Below the pieces are notes generated by a model. That model did not search any database, was not told the origin of the DNA, and was given only the letters and a program-made list of their open reading frames with translations. Below are positions 44,430 to 52,884 of a stretch of 64,000 bases of DNA, one piece after another; position 1 is the stretch's first letter, and every line of letters begins with the position of its first letter. Source of the stretch: Phycisphaerales bacterium (GTDB lineage: Bacteria > Planctomycetota > Phycisphaerae > Phycisphaerales > SM1A02). The stretch spans positions 1 through 64,000 of the forward strand of contig JAJDDB010000023.1 in NCBI GenBank assembly GCA_029260575.1, read 5' to 3'. The position numbers and the translations under genes are program-made.

Positions 44430-46571
44430 ATGGCGAAGCATGAGAAACATGATGGCCGCTGCGAAGGCGCGGCGACCGGGGGTGCGCGGCGGCGCGTGCT
44501 GTTGATCGGCTGGGACGCGGCAGACTGGAAGATGATCAACCCGCTGCTGGAGCAGGGGCACATGCCGTGCCTGGCAAAACTGATTGATCGCGGGGTGATG
44601 GGGAACATCGCCAGCTTGACGCCGATGCTGTCGCCGATGTTGTGGACGAGCATCGTCACCGGCAAGCATGCGGACAAGCATGGGATCATGGGCTTTGCTG
44701 AGCCGAACCCGGCGCATCCGGAGGTGGCGGCGGCGCTGGGTCATGCTTCGCCGGCGGGTGGCGAAAATGAGAAGAACGCAGGGCCAGCGATGCGGCCGGT
44801 AACGAGCACATCGCGCCAGTGCAAGGCGCTGTGGAACATTCTCTCGGAGCGCGGCAAGCGATCGGTCGTCCTCAACTGGTTCGCCAGCCAGCCGGCGGAA
44901 CGCATTAACGGCGTGATCGTGACCGATCGGTTCGCGCATGCAGTGGCTACGCCGGACAAAGACTGGCCGGCAGTGCCAGGTTCAGTACATCCAGCTGAAT
45001 TGCTTGAAGAGTTGTGCGAGTTGCGGGTACATCCTGCTAGCACAACGCCGATGCAGGTGGCGCCGTTCATTCCGAAGCTCGCCGAGAAAGAGCCCGGATT
45101 TGATCCGCTGAAGGATCAAGGCGTACACGAGTTGCGCGTTTTGCTGGCGCAATGCGCAAGTGTCCATGCTGCGGCGGTTGCGCTGATGGACGATGACACT
45201 TTCGGCGGGTGGGATTTCTTCGCGGTGTATTACGACACGATCGACCGCTTTGCGCATGAGTTCATGCAGTATCACCCGCCGAAGATGAATCATGTGTTGG
45301 ATGAGGAGTTCGAGCGATACAAGGATGTGATGATCGGGTGTTACCGGTTCCACGACATGATGCTGGCGCGGCTGCTGGAACTGGCCGGGTCGGAGACGAC
45401 GGTCGTACTGCTGAGCGATCACGGTTTTCACAGCGATCACCTTCGGCCGGAGGGAAGCAGCGCGATCAAGGACGGCCAGCCCGTTGCGTGGCATCGTCAG
45501 CACGGAATCGTGGTGATCGCGGGGCCTGGCATCAAGGAAGATGAGCGCGTGTATGGGGCTTCGCTGCTGGACATTACGCCGACAATCCTGCACCTGTTTG
45601 GTTTGCCGGTGGCGAAGGACATGGATGGCAACGCATTGACGCAGATTCAATTGGAGCCGACGTCACTCGAAATGATCGAAACGTATGAAGGCGGCGACGA
45701 TGACGGAATAGTGGCGAGCGAAGCGTCGGTGTCGGAAACGGATGAAGACGATCCGTGGGTGGCGCAGCAGGTGCTCGATCAGCTTGCGCAGCTCGGGTAC
45801 ATCGACCCCAACGCGAGTCTGGATGGATTGCTGTGCGATCGCCTGCGCAATCTCGGGCAGGTGTATTCCTCGACGGGTCGGGCGAAGCTGGCCATCGAGC
45901 AGTTTGAGCAGGTCTTGCAGAAGCAGCCGGAGGACAAAGGCGCGAAGATGGCAATTGCATCATGCCTGATGCAACTGGGTCGGCTTGATGAATGCGAAAC
46001 GATGGCCCACGAGGTGATGAACGGCGAGGAGGATACGCCACGGGCGCACCTTTATATGGGGATGATCTGCTTCCGGCGTGATCAGCCGGAGGAAGCGCTG
46101 TCGCATCTGCTCAAGGCAGAACAGACGGATGCGATGATGCCCGGACTGCACGTGCAGATCGGCCAGGTGTATTTGCGGCGACAGCAGTGGGAAGATGCCG
46201 AGCGCGCGTTCAGTAAAGCGCTGGACTCCAATCCAGATGATGCCGAGGCGCATGATGGACTGGGGGTGGTGTATCGCGCGCAGGGCAAGTCTGCTGAGGC
46301 AGTCGAGGAACATATGCGCTCGGTTGCGCTGCAACATCATCGGCCGCAGACGCATATCCATCTGGGCCTGGCGCTGGCAGAGGTAGGTGAAATCGATTGG
46401 GCCATTCGCGCGTTCAATGTGGCGATTGAGCAGAACCCGCGCAATCCGTTGCCGCATCGGTGTCTCGCTCAACTGTACAGTCACGCGCAGTGGGATGCGG
46501 AGAAAGCGGAGGCACATCGCGTCAAAGCGGAGGAATTGCGAACTGCACTGTCAACGGATAAATCAGAATGA
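44430..46571 (+). CDS. Type I phosphodiesterase/alkaline-phosphatase-fold enzyme with TPR domain
   Basis: The product is 713 residues. Residues ~20-430 form an alkaline-phosphatase-superfamily domain: LLIGWDAADWKMINPLL (metal Asp), SPMLWTSIVTGK (Thr nucleophile near 71), YYDTIDRFAHEF, VLLSDHGFHSDH and HRQHGIVVIAGPGI supply the expected metal ligands. Residues ~470-700 are TPR repeats (AKLAIEQFEQVLQKQPEDKG, AERAFSKALDSNPDDAEAHD). No signal peptide is seen, so it is probably cytoplasmic. The substrate is unknown. It overlaps the sulfotransferase-like gene by four bases. Confidence 0.82.
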   Translation: MAKHEKHDGRCEGAATGGARRRVLLIGWDAADWKMINPLLEQGHMPCLAKLIDRGVMGNIASLTPMLSPMLWTSIVTGKHADKHGIMGFAEPNPAHPEVAAALGHASPAGGENEKNAGPAMRPVTSTSRQCKALWNILSERGKRSVVLNWFASQPAERINGVIVTDRFAHAVATPDKDWPAVPGSVHPAELLEELCELRVHPASTTPMQVAPFIPKLAEKEPGFDPLKDQGVHELRVLLAQCASVHAAAVALMDDDTFGGWDFFAVYYDTIDRFAHEFMQYHPPKMNHVLDEEFERYKDVMIGCYRFHDMMLARLLELAGSETTVVLLSDHGFHSDHLRPEGSSAIKDGQPVAWHRQHGIVVIAGPGIKEDERVYGASLLDITPTILHLFGLPVAKDMDGNALTQIQLEPTSLEMIETYEGGDDDGIVASEASVSETDEDDPWVAQQVLDQLAQLGYIDPNASLDGLLCDRLRNLGQVYSSTGRAKLAIEQFEQVLQKQPEDKGAKMAIASCLMQLGRLDECETMAHEVMNGEEDTPRAHLYMGMICFRRDQPEEALSHLLKAEQTDAMMPGLHVQIGQVYLRRQQWEDAERAFSKALDSNPDDAEAHDGLGVVYRAQGKSAEAVEEHMRSVALQHHRPQTHIHLGLALAEVGEIDWAIRAFNVAIEQNPRNPLPHRCLAQLYSHAQWDAEKAEAHRVKAEELRTALSTDKSE

Positions 46572-47146
46572 ACGCGACTCACGCACCGATCACGATTGTC
46601 TCTGGACTGCCGCGCTCCGGCACGTCGATGACGATGCGTATGCTCGAAGCAGGTGGGATGCCGGTGCTGACGGACGGCATTCGTTCCGCCGATGAAGACA
46701 ACCCCAACGGCTATTACGAGTTGGAGGCGGTCAAGCAGACGAAATCTGATTCATCGTGGGCCAACGATGCTGTCGGAAAGGTTGTCAAGATGGTGCATCT
46801 GCTGCTGTACGATTTGCCGGCTGATCATACGTATCGGGTCGTGTTCATTCGGCGTAATCCGCAGGAGATCGTCGCATCGCAGACGGCGATGCTCGAACGA
46901 GTGGGTAAACCTGGCAGTGGTTTGAATCCGGAGCTGCTCATCAATCAGTACAACCGCCAGATCGATGTCATACTGAACTGGTTGATCGAGCAGCCGAACT
47001 TCGAAGTGCTGGAAGTCTCATACAACGAGATCATCCGCAACAACGCTCCGGTCATCGACACGATCTGCACCTTCCTCGGCCAATCGCTTGATCGCGACGC
47101 GATGCGCGCGGTCGTTGATCCAACGCTCTATCGGCAGCGAAGATGA
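46568..47146 (+). CDS. Sulfotransferase-family protein
   Basis: The product is 192 residues. The N-terminal VSGLPRSGTSMTMRMLEAGG is the 5'-phosphosulfate-binding loop of PAPS-dependent sulfotransferases. VVFIRRNPQEIVASQ is the 3'-phosphate-binding segment, and EVLEVSYNEII follows. It is short but keeps the core. It is translationally coupled to the phosphodiesterase-TPR gene, and the pairing of TPR and sulfotransferase modules recurs in planctomycetes. The acceptor is unknown. The stop codon lies within a small inverted repeat (CAGCGAA ... TTCGCTG, 47135-47156). Confidence 0.8.
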   Translation: MNATHAPITIVSGLPRSGTSMTMRMLEAGGMPVLTDGIRSADEDNPNGYYELEAVKQTKSDSSWANDAVGKVVKMVHLLLYDLPADHTYRVVFIRRNPQEIVASQTAMLERVGKPGSGLNPELLINQYNRQIDVILNWLIEQPNFEVLEVSYNEIIRNNAPVIDTICTFLGQSLDRDAMRAVVDPTLYRQRR

Positions 47147-47213
47147 GTATTCGCTGTTCGTAGATTTGGGGCCCTCTAGACATTGCATGCTACATGCTAT
47201 GCGCATCCACCCC

Positions 47214-47540
47214 GTGCTGTTCCAATATTCAACAGACGCATTATGCAGCCTCGCGATAGTACGAGTTCAATAAACCGCCCAGCCGTTGACGGCGCTCGAT
47301 TCGTCCATCAGTGCATTCTTGAACGCCGTCAATCAGCTGATTGCCGAGACCCTGGTGCGTTCGTTCGATGCGGTAATGCTCGACGTACTCATCGATTGCT
47401 CGGCGCAAATGTGCTTCACCAAGCATGCTCACTCGATCAAGACACTCAGACTTAATTGAGAGTACGAATCGTTCGGCATAGGCATTCAGGTTCGGACTCT
47501 TCGGAGGCAGATGAACCGATTCGATTCCCGTGTGGTGCAA
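47214..47540 (-). pseudogene. IS-B 3' remnant with transposase C-terminus
   Basis: The end GTGCTGTTCCAATATTCAAC lies at 47214. The minus frame 47241-47540 encodes 99 residues: [26 protein letters not shown] with the catalytic Glu, [19 protein letters not shown], and [10 protein letters not shown]. The N-terminal half and both catalytic Asp residues are absent, cut by the IS-A-derived fragment to the right. Confidence 0.8.
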
Positions 47541-47735
47541 TTACTTGTCCAACCATGCTCAGGTCGCAAATTGCTAATAGAAATGGAGCAGTCCGCCTAG
47601 TCGATCGGTTTGGATCGAAGCACTTCAAGCATGGTTCGAGCCAGCCGCAACTCTGCGTCTACGGCCGAATTGCGGACTCATCAACACGCCATTTGTAGTT
47701 GTAAGCGAACGAATTGCGGCTCGGCTGAATACAAC
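47530..47735. mobile_element. Miniature IS-A derivative (about 206 bp)
   Basis: It starts with GTGTGGTGCAATTACTTG and ends with ATTGCGGCTCGGCTGAATACAAC, both degenerate IS-A ends. Inside it is the region around the transposase start (GCACTTCAAGCATGGTTCGAGC). The coding body has been deleted. It interrupts the IS-B remnant at 47214. Confidence 0.6.
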
Positions 47736-47766
47736 ATGTCGATACTGTACGACTTGATGAAGTTCA

Positions 47767-49650
47767 TCAAGCCGGAGTTCGCTGGACCACAGGTGACTCC
47801 AACGTGGGATCTATCCGAGTACTCAGCGGGATCTGCTCGGTCGTGATTGTGACGACAGGCGGTATGTGGCTTGCGGGATCGGTGCCAACGTTTCGCATCG
47901 GGATCGAACTGGTCGGCGGTTCGCTCAACCGTTCGATCTTTCCGAACATCAACCGAAGTGCCCAACTGAGCGTTCGGCGAAAGTTCTGCGTCACGCCGAG
48001 AATGCCAAACACCTGCATTCGTGCCGGCCGTCCGCCGACCTTGGTCTTCTTCCTTCGGTGTATCGCCAGCAGCAGCCACAGCGGGTTGTAGAAATACACG
48101 TAACCGGACAGGATGTTGAGTTGTTTTCGCCAGGGTTGGCTATGGTTCGATGCAATCACGTAGTTGCCATCGTGCATGTGCGGTTTGACCATACGACTGC
48201 CAACACGACTGTATACCTGCCCGGAGGTGTATGTCCCATCAAACAACTTGGAACCCGGCGAAGGGGTGATCATCAGAACCTGCAACGAGACTGCACCGGC
48301 TTTCCGTAGCAGCTTGATCTGATTGAGGAGCCCGTAGTTACCGGTCCGCGTGTAGAGAGGCTGCTTGTCGTGATGCATCATCATGGGCATTGGACAAATC
48401 CCCGCATCACGAAGGAACTGAAAAGCCTCGTTGGTCTTGTCAACGCTCTGGCCTTTCTTCACCAGTGTAGCGGTCATGTCTTCAACACCTAGCCACAATG
48501 CGCGGCAACCAGACTCCCGAACCAACGGCAAGTGCTCAGCCATCAGCAACGTATCGTGAACGGTGACCTCTGTGTGCCAGCGAATCCTGCTAGGGAGTTT
48601 CACTCCGTCGTACGTTGTGCGGGCTAGCGTTTCGATAATTCCAAGCGTCCGTTCCTTGTTATTGAAGAAGTTGTCATCAGCACCAAAGAAGTACTTGATT
48701 CCGTATGCGGAGTTGAGCCGCCACATCTCTTCAGCCATCCGTTCGCCACTCTTGGCGCGGTATTGCCGTTGGTTGTACGCAGGGATCGGACAATACGGAC
48801 AGGCGAATTTACATCCGAACGTCATCACGATCGACCCGATCGGGCTGAGCCTGCGTATGCGGCCGGCAGGGACCGGCTGAGATCCCATTGTAGTTCCTCG
48901 GCTGGGCGGTTCGAGCAATCCATAACCGGAAACTGGATCCGGCAGTTCATTGAGATCGCCCACCAATCGTTGGATGCCTGTGTCGATCAACTCTTCCGCT
49001 ACACCATTGCGCTCACCGCGTGCGTAGACCAGACCTGGAATGGAATCCAGTGCGCCGCTATCTCGGGCACGATGGAATGCAGATACCATTGATTCACCGC
49101 TTGCGCGGAACGACAAGAGAATTTCCAACAAGCTCAGGAACACATATTCCTCACCAGCGACGACAATATCCGCACTTGCTGTATTGGATGAGTCCGCACT
49201 GAAGAGATCCCATGGTTCGTACAGACACTTGGGCCCGCCTGCGATGATCAACGGTCGATACTTCGGATCAATTCGATGCGCATCGCGGATCAACTCCATG
49301 CACCGTTCGTAGTGCAGGTTCATGCTCGACACCAGAAACATGTCGGGGATCCTGCCATCCAACTCCATGCGCGACGGACGGAAATTCCTGTTCCACTGCT
49401 GCAGAACAATGCGCGTCTTCTCAAAGCCGGAATCAGCCAAGGCCGATCCGATAGCGCGAACACCGGCTGGCACCATTCTGGTGTCGGCGAAGATGAATGG
49501 CAGCATTCGCGTTCGATGATCAAACGCGCATGCGATCACAGTAGCCAAGTCGTGCTTGGGCGCAATCATTCGCAGCCGTTGACGGACTGCGGCCAATTCA
49601 CCAGGCTTGAGCAGCTCATCACCGCGAATGCGGCGGGGTAGTTCCATCAC
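47767..49650 (-). CDS. B12-binding-type radical SAM protein
   Basis: The product is 627 residues. The N-terminal ~200 residues look like a cobalamin-binding-type Rossmann domain (MFLVSSMNLHYERCMELI, LIIAGGPKCLYEPWDLF, DIVVAGEEYVF). The radical SAM cluster motif FGCKFACPYCPIP (CxxxCxxC) lies near residue 280, and FFGADDNFFNNK is the typical next strand. The C-terminal ~130 residues are basic, with a hydrophobic segment. Related enzymes methylate or rearrange lipids, hopanoids or cofactors; the substrate here cannot be told. It is separated from the Rrf2 gene by a divergent intergenic region. Confidence 0.82.
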   Translation of the reverse strand: MMELPRRIRGDELLKPGELAAVRQRLRMIAPKHDLATVIACAFDHRTRMLPFIFADTRMVPAGVRAIGSALADSGFEKTRIVLQQWNRNFRPSRMELDGRIPDMFLVSSMNLHYERCMELIRDAHRIDPKYRPLIIAGGPKCLYEPWDLFSADSSNTASADIVVAGEEYVFLSLLEILLSFRASGESMVSAFHRARDSGALDSIPGLVYARGERNGVAEELIDTGIQRLVGDLNELPDPVSGYGLLEPPSRGTTMGSQPVPAGRIRRLSPIGSIVMTFGCKFACPYCPIPAYNQRQYRAKSGERMAEEMWRLNSAYGIKYFFGADDNFFNNKERTLGIIETLARTTYDGVKLPSRIRWHTEVTVHDTLLMAEHLPLVRESGCRALWLGVEDMTATLVKKGQSVDKTNEAFQFLRDAGICPMPMMMHHDKQPLYTRTGNYGLLNQIKLLRKAGAVSLQVLMITPSPGSKLFDGTYTSGQVYSRVGSRMVKPHMHDGNYVIASNHSQPWRKQLNILSGYVYFYNPLWLLLAIHRRKKTKVGGRPARMQVFGILGVTQNFRRTLSWALRLMFGKIERLSEPPTSSIPMRNVGTDPASHIPPVVTITTEQIPLSTRIDPTLESPVVQRTPA

Positions 49651-49845
49651 AACACCTTACATACGAAATACGTTCAGCCCGATCGCCAAACATTGTGAAA
49701 GTGAGTACGACTTTCTCCAGGTTGTTGCATCAGTTTCTATGGCGGATGGCCTCCGTCTGGCGGCCGGTGAGCGGGCTGGTTGCGCGCCCCAGGCTCATAG
49801 CCAGTACGCGTGGAACATATCGACTACGGGGGGAGAATTCAAGAG

Positions 49846-49867
49846 ATAATGATAAACATTTCATTAT
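49846..49867. promoter_or_regulatory. Palindromic operator ahead of the Rrf2 gene
   Basis: ATAATGA (49846-49852) and TCATTAT (49861-49867) are perfect inverses around an 8-base spacer. It sits five bases before the -35 box of the Rrf2 gene. Rrf2 proteins often bind such AT-rich dyads in their own promoters. Confidence 0.6.
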
Positions 49868-49871
49868 TTGA

Positions 49872-49898
49872 TTGACGATGTCGAAGTTGTACTAGAAT
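49872..49898 (+). promoter_or_regulatory. Promoter of the Rrf2-tpl operon
   Basis: TTGACG (49872-49877) and TAGAAT (49893-49898) are separated by 15 bases, slightly short. It lies between the dyad and the Rrf2 start. Confidence 0.5.
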
Positions 49899-49934
49899 GA
49901 TGAAGTAGAACGAGACAATGATGGGGCTTTGTGC

Positions 49935-50408
49935 ATGTATGGAAAGCAGACAGAAGCTGCGATTGCTGCCATGAGTCGACTGGCTGAGGTGTACGACGAA
50001 GGGCAAACCAGGTTGTCCGCAGTAGAAATAGCCGATTCACGATCGCTGCAACGGCCGCGCGTTGCGAAAGTTCTGTCGGTGTTGTCTCAGGCGGGGCTTG
50101 TCAACGGTGCCACCGGACCCGGAGGCGGGTTTGCGCTGGCTAGGCATCCGAGCAAGATAACGATCCACGATGTTTTCATTCTGTTCGAGCGACAGAACGA
50201 GACAAAACAATGTTCGTTCGGCGGCGGCATCTGCGGGCGCGGCCAAGGCTGTCCGCTGCACGATGAACTCAACGCGGTCAACAACGCAATGGATCGTTTC
50301 CTGAATGAAACGACTTTCGAGAGATTCAGATACGCCTTCCAAAACGATGGGTGGCGACCAGCCCGTTCAAGCGGCTGGATAAGTAAGAGACACCGCGCAA
50401 ATGGTTAG
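49935..50408 (+). CDS. Rrf2-family transcriptional regulator with cluster-type cysteines
   Basis: The product is 157 residues from ATG 49935 (GGGG upstream). The winged helix is clear: AAIAAMSRLAEVYDEGQTRL, AVEIADSRSLQRPRVAKVLS, QAGLVNGATGPGGGFALAR. After it, CSFGGGICGRGQGCPLHDE holds three cysteines spaced Cx6Cx5C, like the iron-sulfur ligands of IscR, NsrR and RirA. It probably senses oxygen, NO or iron state. It is only 15 bases ahead of tpl and is probably co-transcribed with it. The palindrome at 49846 suggests autoregulation. Confidence 0.87.
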   Translation: MYGKQTEAAIAAMSRLAEVYDEGQTRLSAVEIADSRSLQRPRVAKVLSVLSQAGLVNGATGPGGGFALARHPSKITIHDVFILFERQNETKQCSFGGGICGRGQGCPLHDELNAVNNAMDRFLNETTFERFRYAFQNDGWRPARSSGWISKRHRANG

Positions 50409-50423
50409 TAAGAGGAGGATCTC

Positions 50424-51878
50424 ATGACCGGGCGATCGTGGGCTGAACCGTACAAGATCAAGATGGTTGAACCGTTGCGCATGACTACGCGTGAACATCG
50501 CAATCGCGCGATTGTCGAGGCAGGGTTCAACACGTTCTTGCTCCGCAGTGATGATGTCTACATCGACCTCTTGACCGACTCTGGAACGAACGCGATGAGC
50601 GATCGCCAGTGGGCTGGTCTGATGCTCGGTGATGAGGCGTACGCAGGTTCTGTGAACTTCGAACATCTTGAAAGCGTCGTTCGCAAGTATTACGGTTTCA
50701 AGCACATCATTCCGACGCACCAAGGCCGCGGTGCTGAGCACATTCTCAGCCAAATCTGCATAAAGCCAGACGATTCAGTACCTGGCAACATGTATTTCAC
50801 AACAACGAAGTTTCACCAGGAACTGGCCGGCGCGCGGTTCGTTGATGTCATCATCGACGAGGCGCACGATCCTGCAAGCAATCATCCGTTCAAGGGAAAC
50901 GTTGATCTTTGCAAGCTTGAACGTCTCATAGAGAGTGTCGGTGCCGAGCGTATTCCCTATTTATCATTGGAAACGAATGTCAACATGGCCGGTGGACAGC
51001 CGTGTAGTCTCGAGAACATTCGCGCGACATGCGAACTCTGTCATCAGCATGGCATTCGTGTTTTTCTTGATGCCACCCGAGCTTCCGAAAACTGCTACTT
51101 CATTCGAGAGCGTGAGCCGGAACAGGAGCAGCGCAGTATTCCGGAGATCCTCCTTGAGATCTGTTCGTACGCAGATGGATGCACCGTCTCTGCAAAGAAA
51201 GACGGGATCGTCAACATCGGCGGATTTCTGGCAGTGAACGATGATGATATTGCTGAAGAGGCGCGCAATCTATGTGTAGTCTACGAAGGTCTGCACACGT
51301 ACGGCGGGCTGGCCGGTCGCGACATGGAAGCAATGGCCATCGGTATCACTGAATCAATGGATCTAGATCATCAGCGTGCGCGCATTGGGCAGGTGGAATA
51401 TCTTGGCAATAAGCTTGCACAGGCGGGCATTCCCATCGTTCATCCCATCGGCGGCCATGCGGTGTTTATTGATGCGGCTGCTTTCCTTCCGCAAATTCCA
51501 CGAGAGCAGTTCCCGGCGCAGACATTAGTTGCAGCAATCTATATCGACTCAGGTATTCGCTCAATGGAACGGGGTTCAGTCTCAGCCGGTCGTGATCACG
51601 CAACCGGTGAAAATGTCCAATCCCGTCTTGAACTCGTTCGGCTGACGCTTCCAAGACGTGTGTACACGCAAGCTCATATGGATGTAACCGTCGAGTCGGT
51701 GCGAGCAGTGTATGAGCAGCGGGATCAACTTGTGGGTTTGCGATTCACCTATGAACCACAGCGGCTTCGGTTCTTCCAGTCACGGTTTGCTCCGATTGTC
51801 GGCACATCCGTATTTGCGAATTTCGCGTTCAATGACGATCAAACTGTTCAACAATCCAATCTTGTATCTCGGTCATGA
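50424..51878 (+). CDS. tpl: Tyrosine phenol-lyase
   Basis: This PLP enzyme splits tyrosine to phenol, pyruvate and ammonia. The product is 484 residues with a strong AAGAGGAGG site. It follows the known tyrosine phenol-lyase sequence closely: IDLLTDSGTNAMSDRQWAG, GDEAYAG, IPTHQGRGAEHILSQ, MYFTTTKFHQE, the PLP Lys in DGCTVSAKKDGIVNIGG, the Arg-containing RSMERGSVSAGRD and LPRRVYTQAHMDV. GSVSAGRD and TTTKFHQE favour Tpl over tryptophanase. About 25 extra residues follow the usual C-terminus (SRFAPI). Confidence 0.9.
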   Translation: MTGRSWAEPYKIKMVEPLRMTTREHRNRAIVEAGFNTFLLRSDDVYIDLLTDSGTNAMSDRQWAGLMLGDEAYAGSVNFEHLESVVRKYYGFKHIIPTHQGRGAEHILSQICIKPDDSVPGNMYFTTTKFHQELAGARFVDVIIDEAHDPASNHPFKGNVDLCKLERLIESVGAERIPYLSLETNVNMAGGQPCSLENIRATCELCHQHGIRVFLDATRASENCYFIREREPEQEQRSIPEILLEICSYADGCTVSAKKDGIVNIGGFLAVNDDDIAEEARNLCVVYEGLHTYGGLAGRDMEAMAIGITESMDLDHQRARIGQVEYLGNKLAQAGIPIVHPIGGHAVFIDAAAFLPQIPREQFPAQTLVAAIYIDSGIRSMERGSVSAGRDHATGENVQSRLELVRLTLPRRVYTQAHMDVTVESVRAVYEQRDQLVGLRFTYEPQRLRFFQSRFAPIVGTSVFANFAFNDDQTVQQSNLVSRS

Positions 51879-51904
51879 CCATGTGAAATGTGAGGAGTAT
51901 CAAA

Positions 51905-51991
51905 GTGTCGCTCATCTTCGATGAACTAATGGCTCCGGATGTGATCGCCGATCCGCATCTGAAGTTTTCGACAACGATTCGACCGAGATGA
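51905..51991 (+). CDS. 28-residue frame, possible truncated gene start
   Basis: GTG 51905 is preceded by TGAGGAG. The product SLIFDELMAPDVIADPHLKF resembles the opening of bacterial cytochrome P450s (PEVIADPYPxF), then ends. It may be a remnant or a chance frame. The rest of the 384-base gap between tpl and pdxH shows no gene. Confidence 0.25.
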   Translation: MSLIFDELMAPDVIADPHLKFSTTIRPR

Positions 51992-52262
51992 CGTAACGAT
52001 ATCGAATTCAGATCGATCACAACAAATGCGTTGGATCAATGCTTTGCATTCAGTTTGCGGCCGGCGTGTTCGCCATCAACGCCAACGGCAGTCGACAGTC
52101 TTGGCTGCTGACGGTGAATCGGCTGCGAATATTCTTGACGCGGCGGCGCAGTGTCTGCAGTGCGCAATCATTCTTGAAGACGCTGAATCCGGCGAAATGA
52201 TGTTTCCGTGAAGCATGGCATGATCGATCACCAACACATTCGATGGGGAAGAGGACCTGCCG

Positions 52263-52877
52263 TTGATAGATCTTCGCTCCGTCCCAAGTGATCCGTGCGA
52301 GCTTCTTAGCGATTGGTTCGTCCGGGCAGAGCAGGAAAACGATGTGATCAATCACAACGTGATGATGCTCGCGACCGTTGGCAACGATGGTCGGCCGAGC
52401 GTTCGAGCCGTGCTCCACAAGTCGTTCGACATGGTCACTGGGCGCCTCACGTTCTTCACAAACTACAATAGCCGCAAGTCGCGCGAGATCGAAGCGCAGC
52501 CGCATGTGGCGATTGTGATGTACTGGGATCGCCTGCAACGACAGGTTCGCATCGAAGGGCGGGCTGAGCGGGTCTCCGAATCTGAATCAGATGCATATTT
52601 CCGTACTCGGCCCCGAGCACACCAGATCGGTGCCTGGGCGAGCGAGCAATCACAACCAGTGCAGGGGCCAAAAACTCTCATGGCCCGCGCTGCGCTCGTT
52701 ACTGTACGATTCCTTGGCAAGGCAATCGAGCGCCCGCCGCACTGGGGCGGCTATGCAGTGATACCTCATTCCATAGAGTTCTGGCAGGCCGGCGAAGGTC
52801 GGATCCACCAGCGCCTGCTTTATACGTGCAGCGCCGAATCAGAAAGCGACTGGACCGCGCAGTGGCTGTTCCCTTGA
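52263..52877 (+). CDS. pdxH: Pyridoxine/pyridoxamine 5'-phosphate oxidase
   Basis: This FMN enzyme oxidises PNP or PMP to pyridoxal phosphate. The product is 204 residues from TTG 52263, preceded by GGGGAAGAGG at good spacing. Landmarks are MLATVGNDGRPSVRAVLHKS, FFTNYNSRKSREIEAQPHVA and RQVRIEGRAERVSE for FMN and phosphate contacts, RPRAHQIGAWASEQS, and the C-terminal PNPOx signature IEFWQAGEGRIHQRLLY. It lies between two PLP-dependent lyase genes, so it probably supplies their cofactor. It converges with tnaA; only seven bases separate the two stops. Confidence 0.9.
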   Translation: MIDLRSVPSDPCELLSDWFVRAEQENDVINHNVMMLATVGNDGRPSVRAVLHKSFDMVTGRLTFFTNYNSRKSREIEAQPHVAIVMYWDRLQRQVRIEGRAERVSESESDAYFRTRPRAHQIGAWASEQSQPVQGPKTLMARAALVTVRFLGKAIERPPHWGGYAVIPHSIEFWQAGEGRIHQRLLYTCSAESESDWTAQWLFP

Positions 52878-52884
52878 TCCGCGC

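Noticed and set aside
44129-44443. Repeat-encoded frame called as an ordinary protein gene
   Set aside because: The 21-bp period keeps several frames open on both strands; no ribosome-binding site or family match favours one, so it is reported as a repeat array.
44276-44939. Two minus-strand frames across the phosphodiesterase start
   Set aside because: They are antisense to conserved metal-binding motifs of the phosphodiesterase and have no family features.
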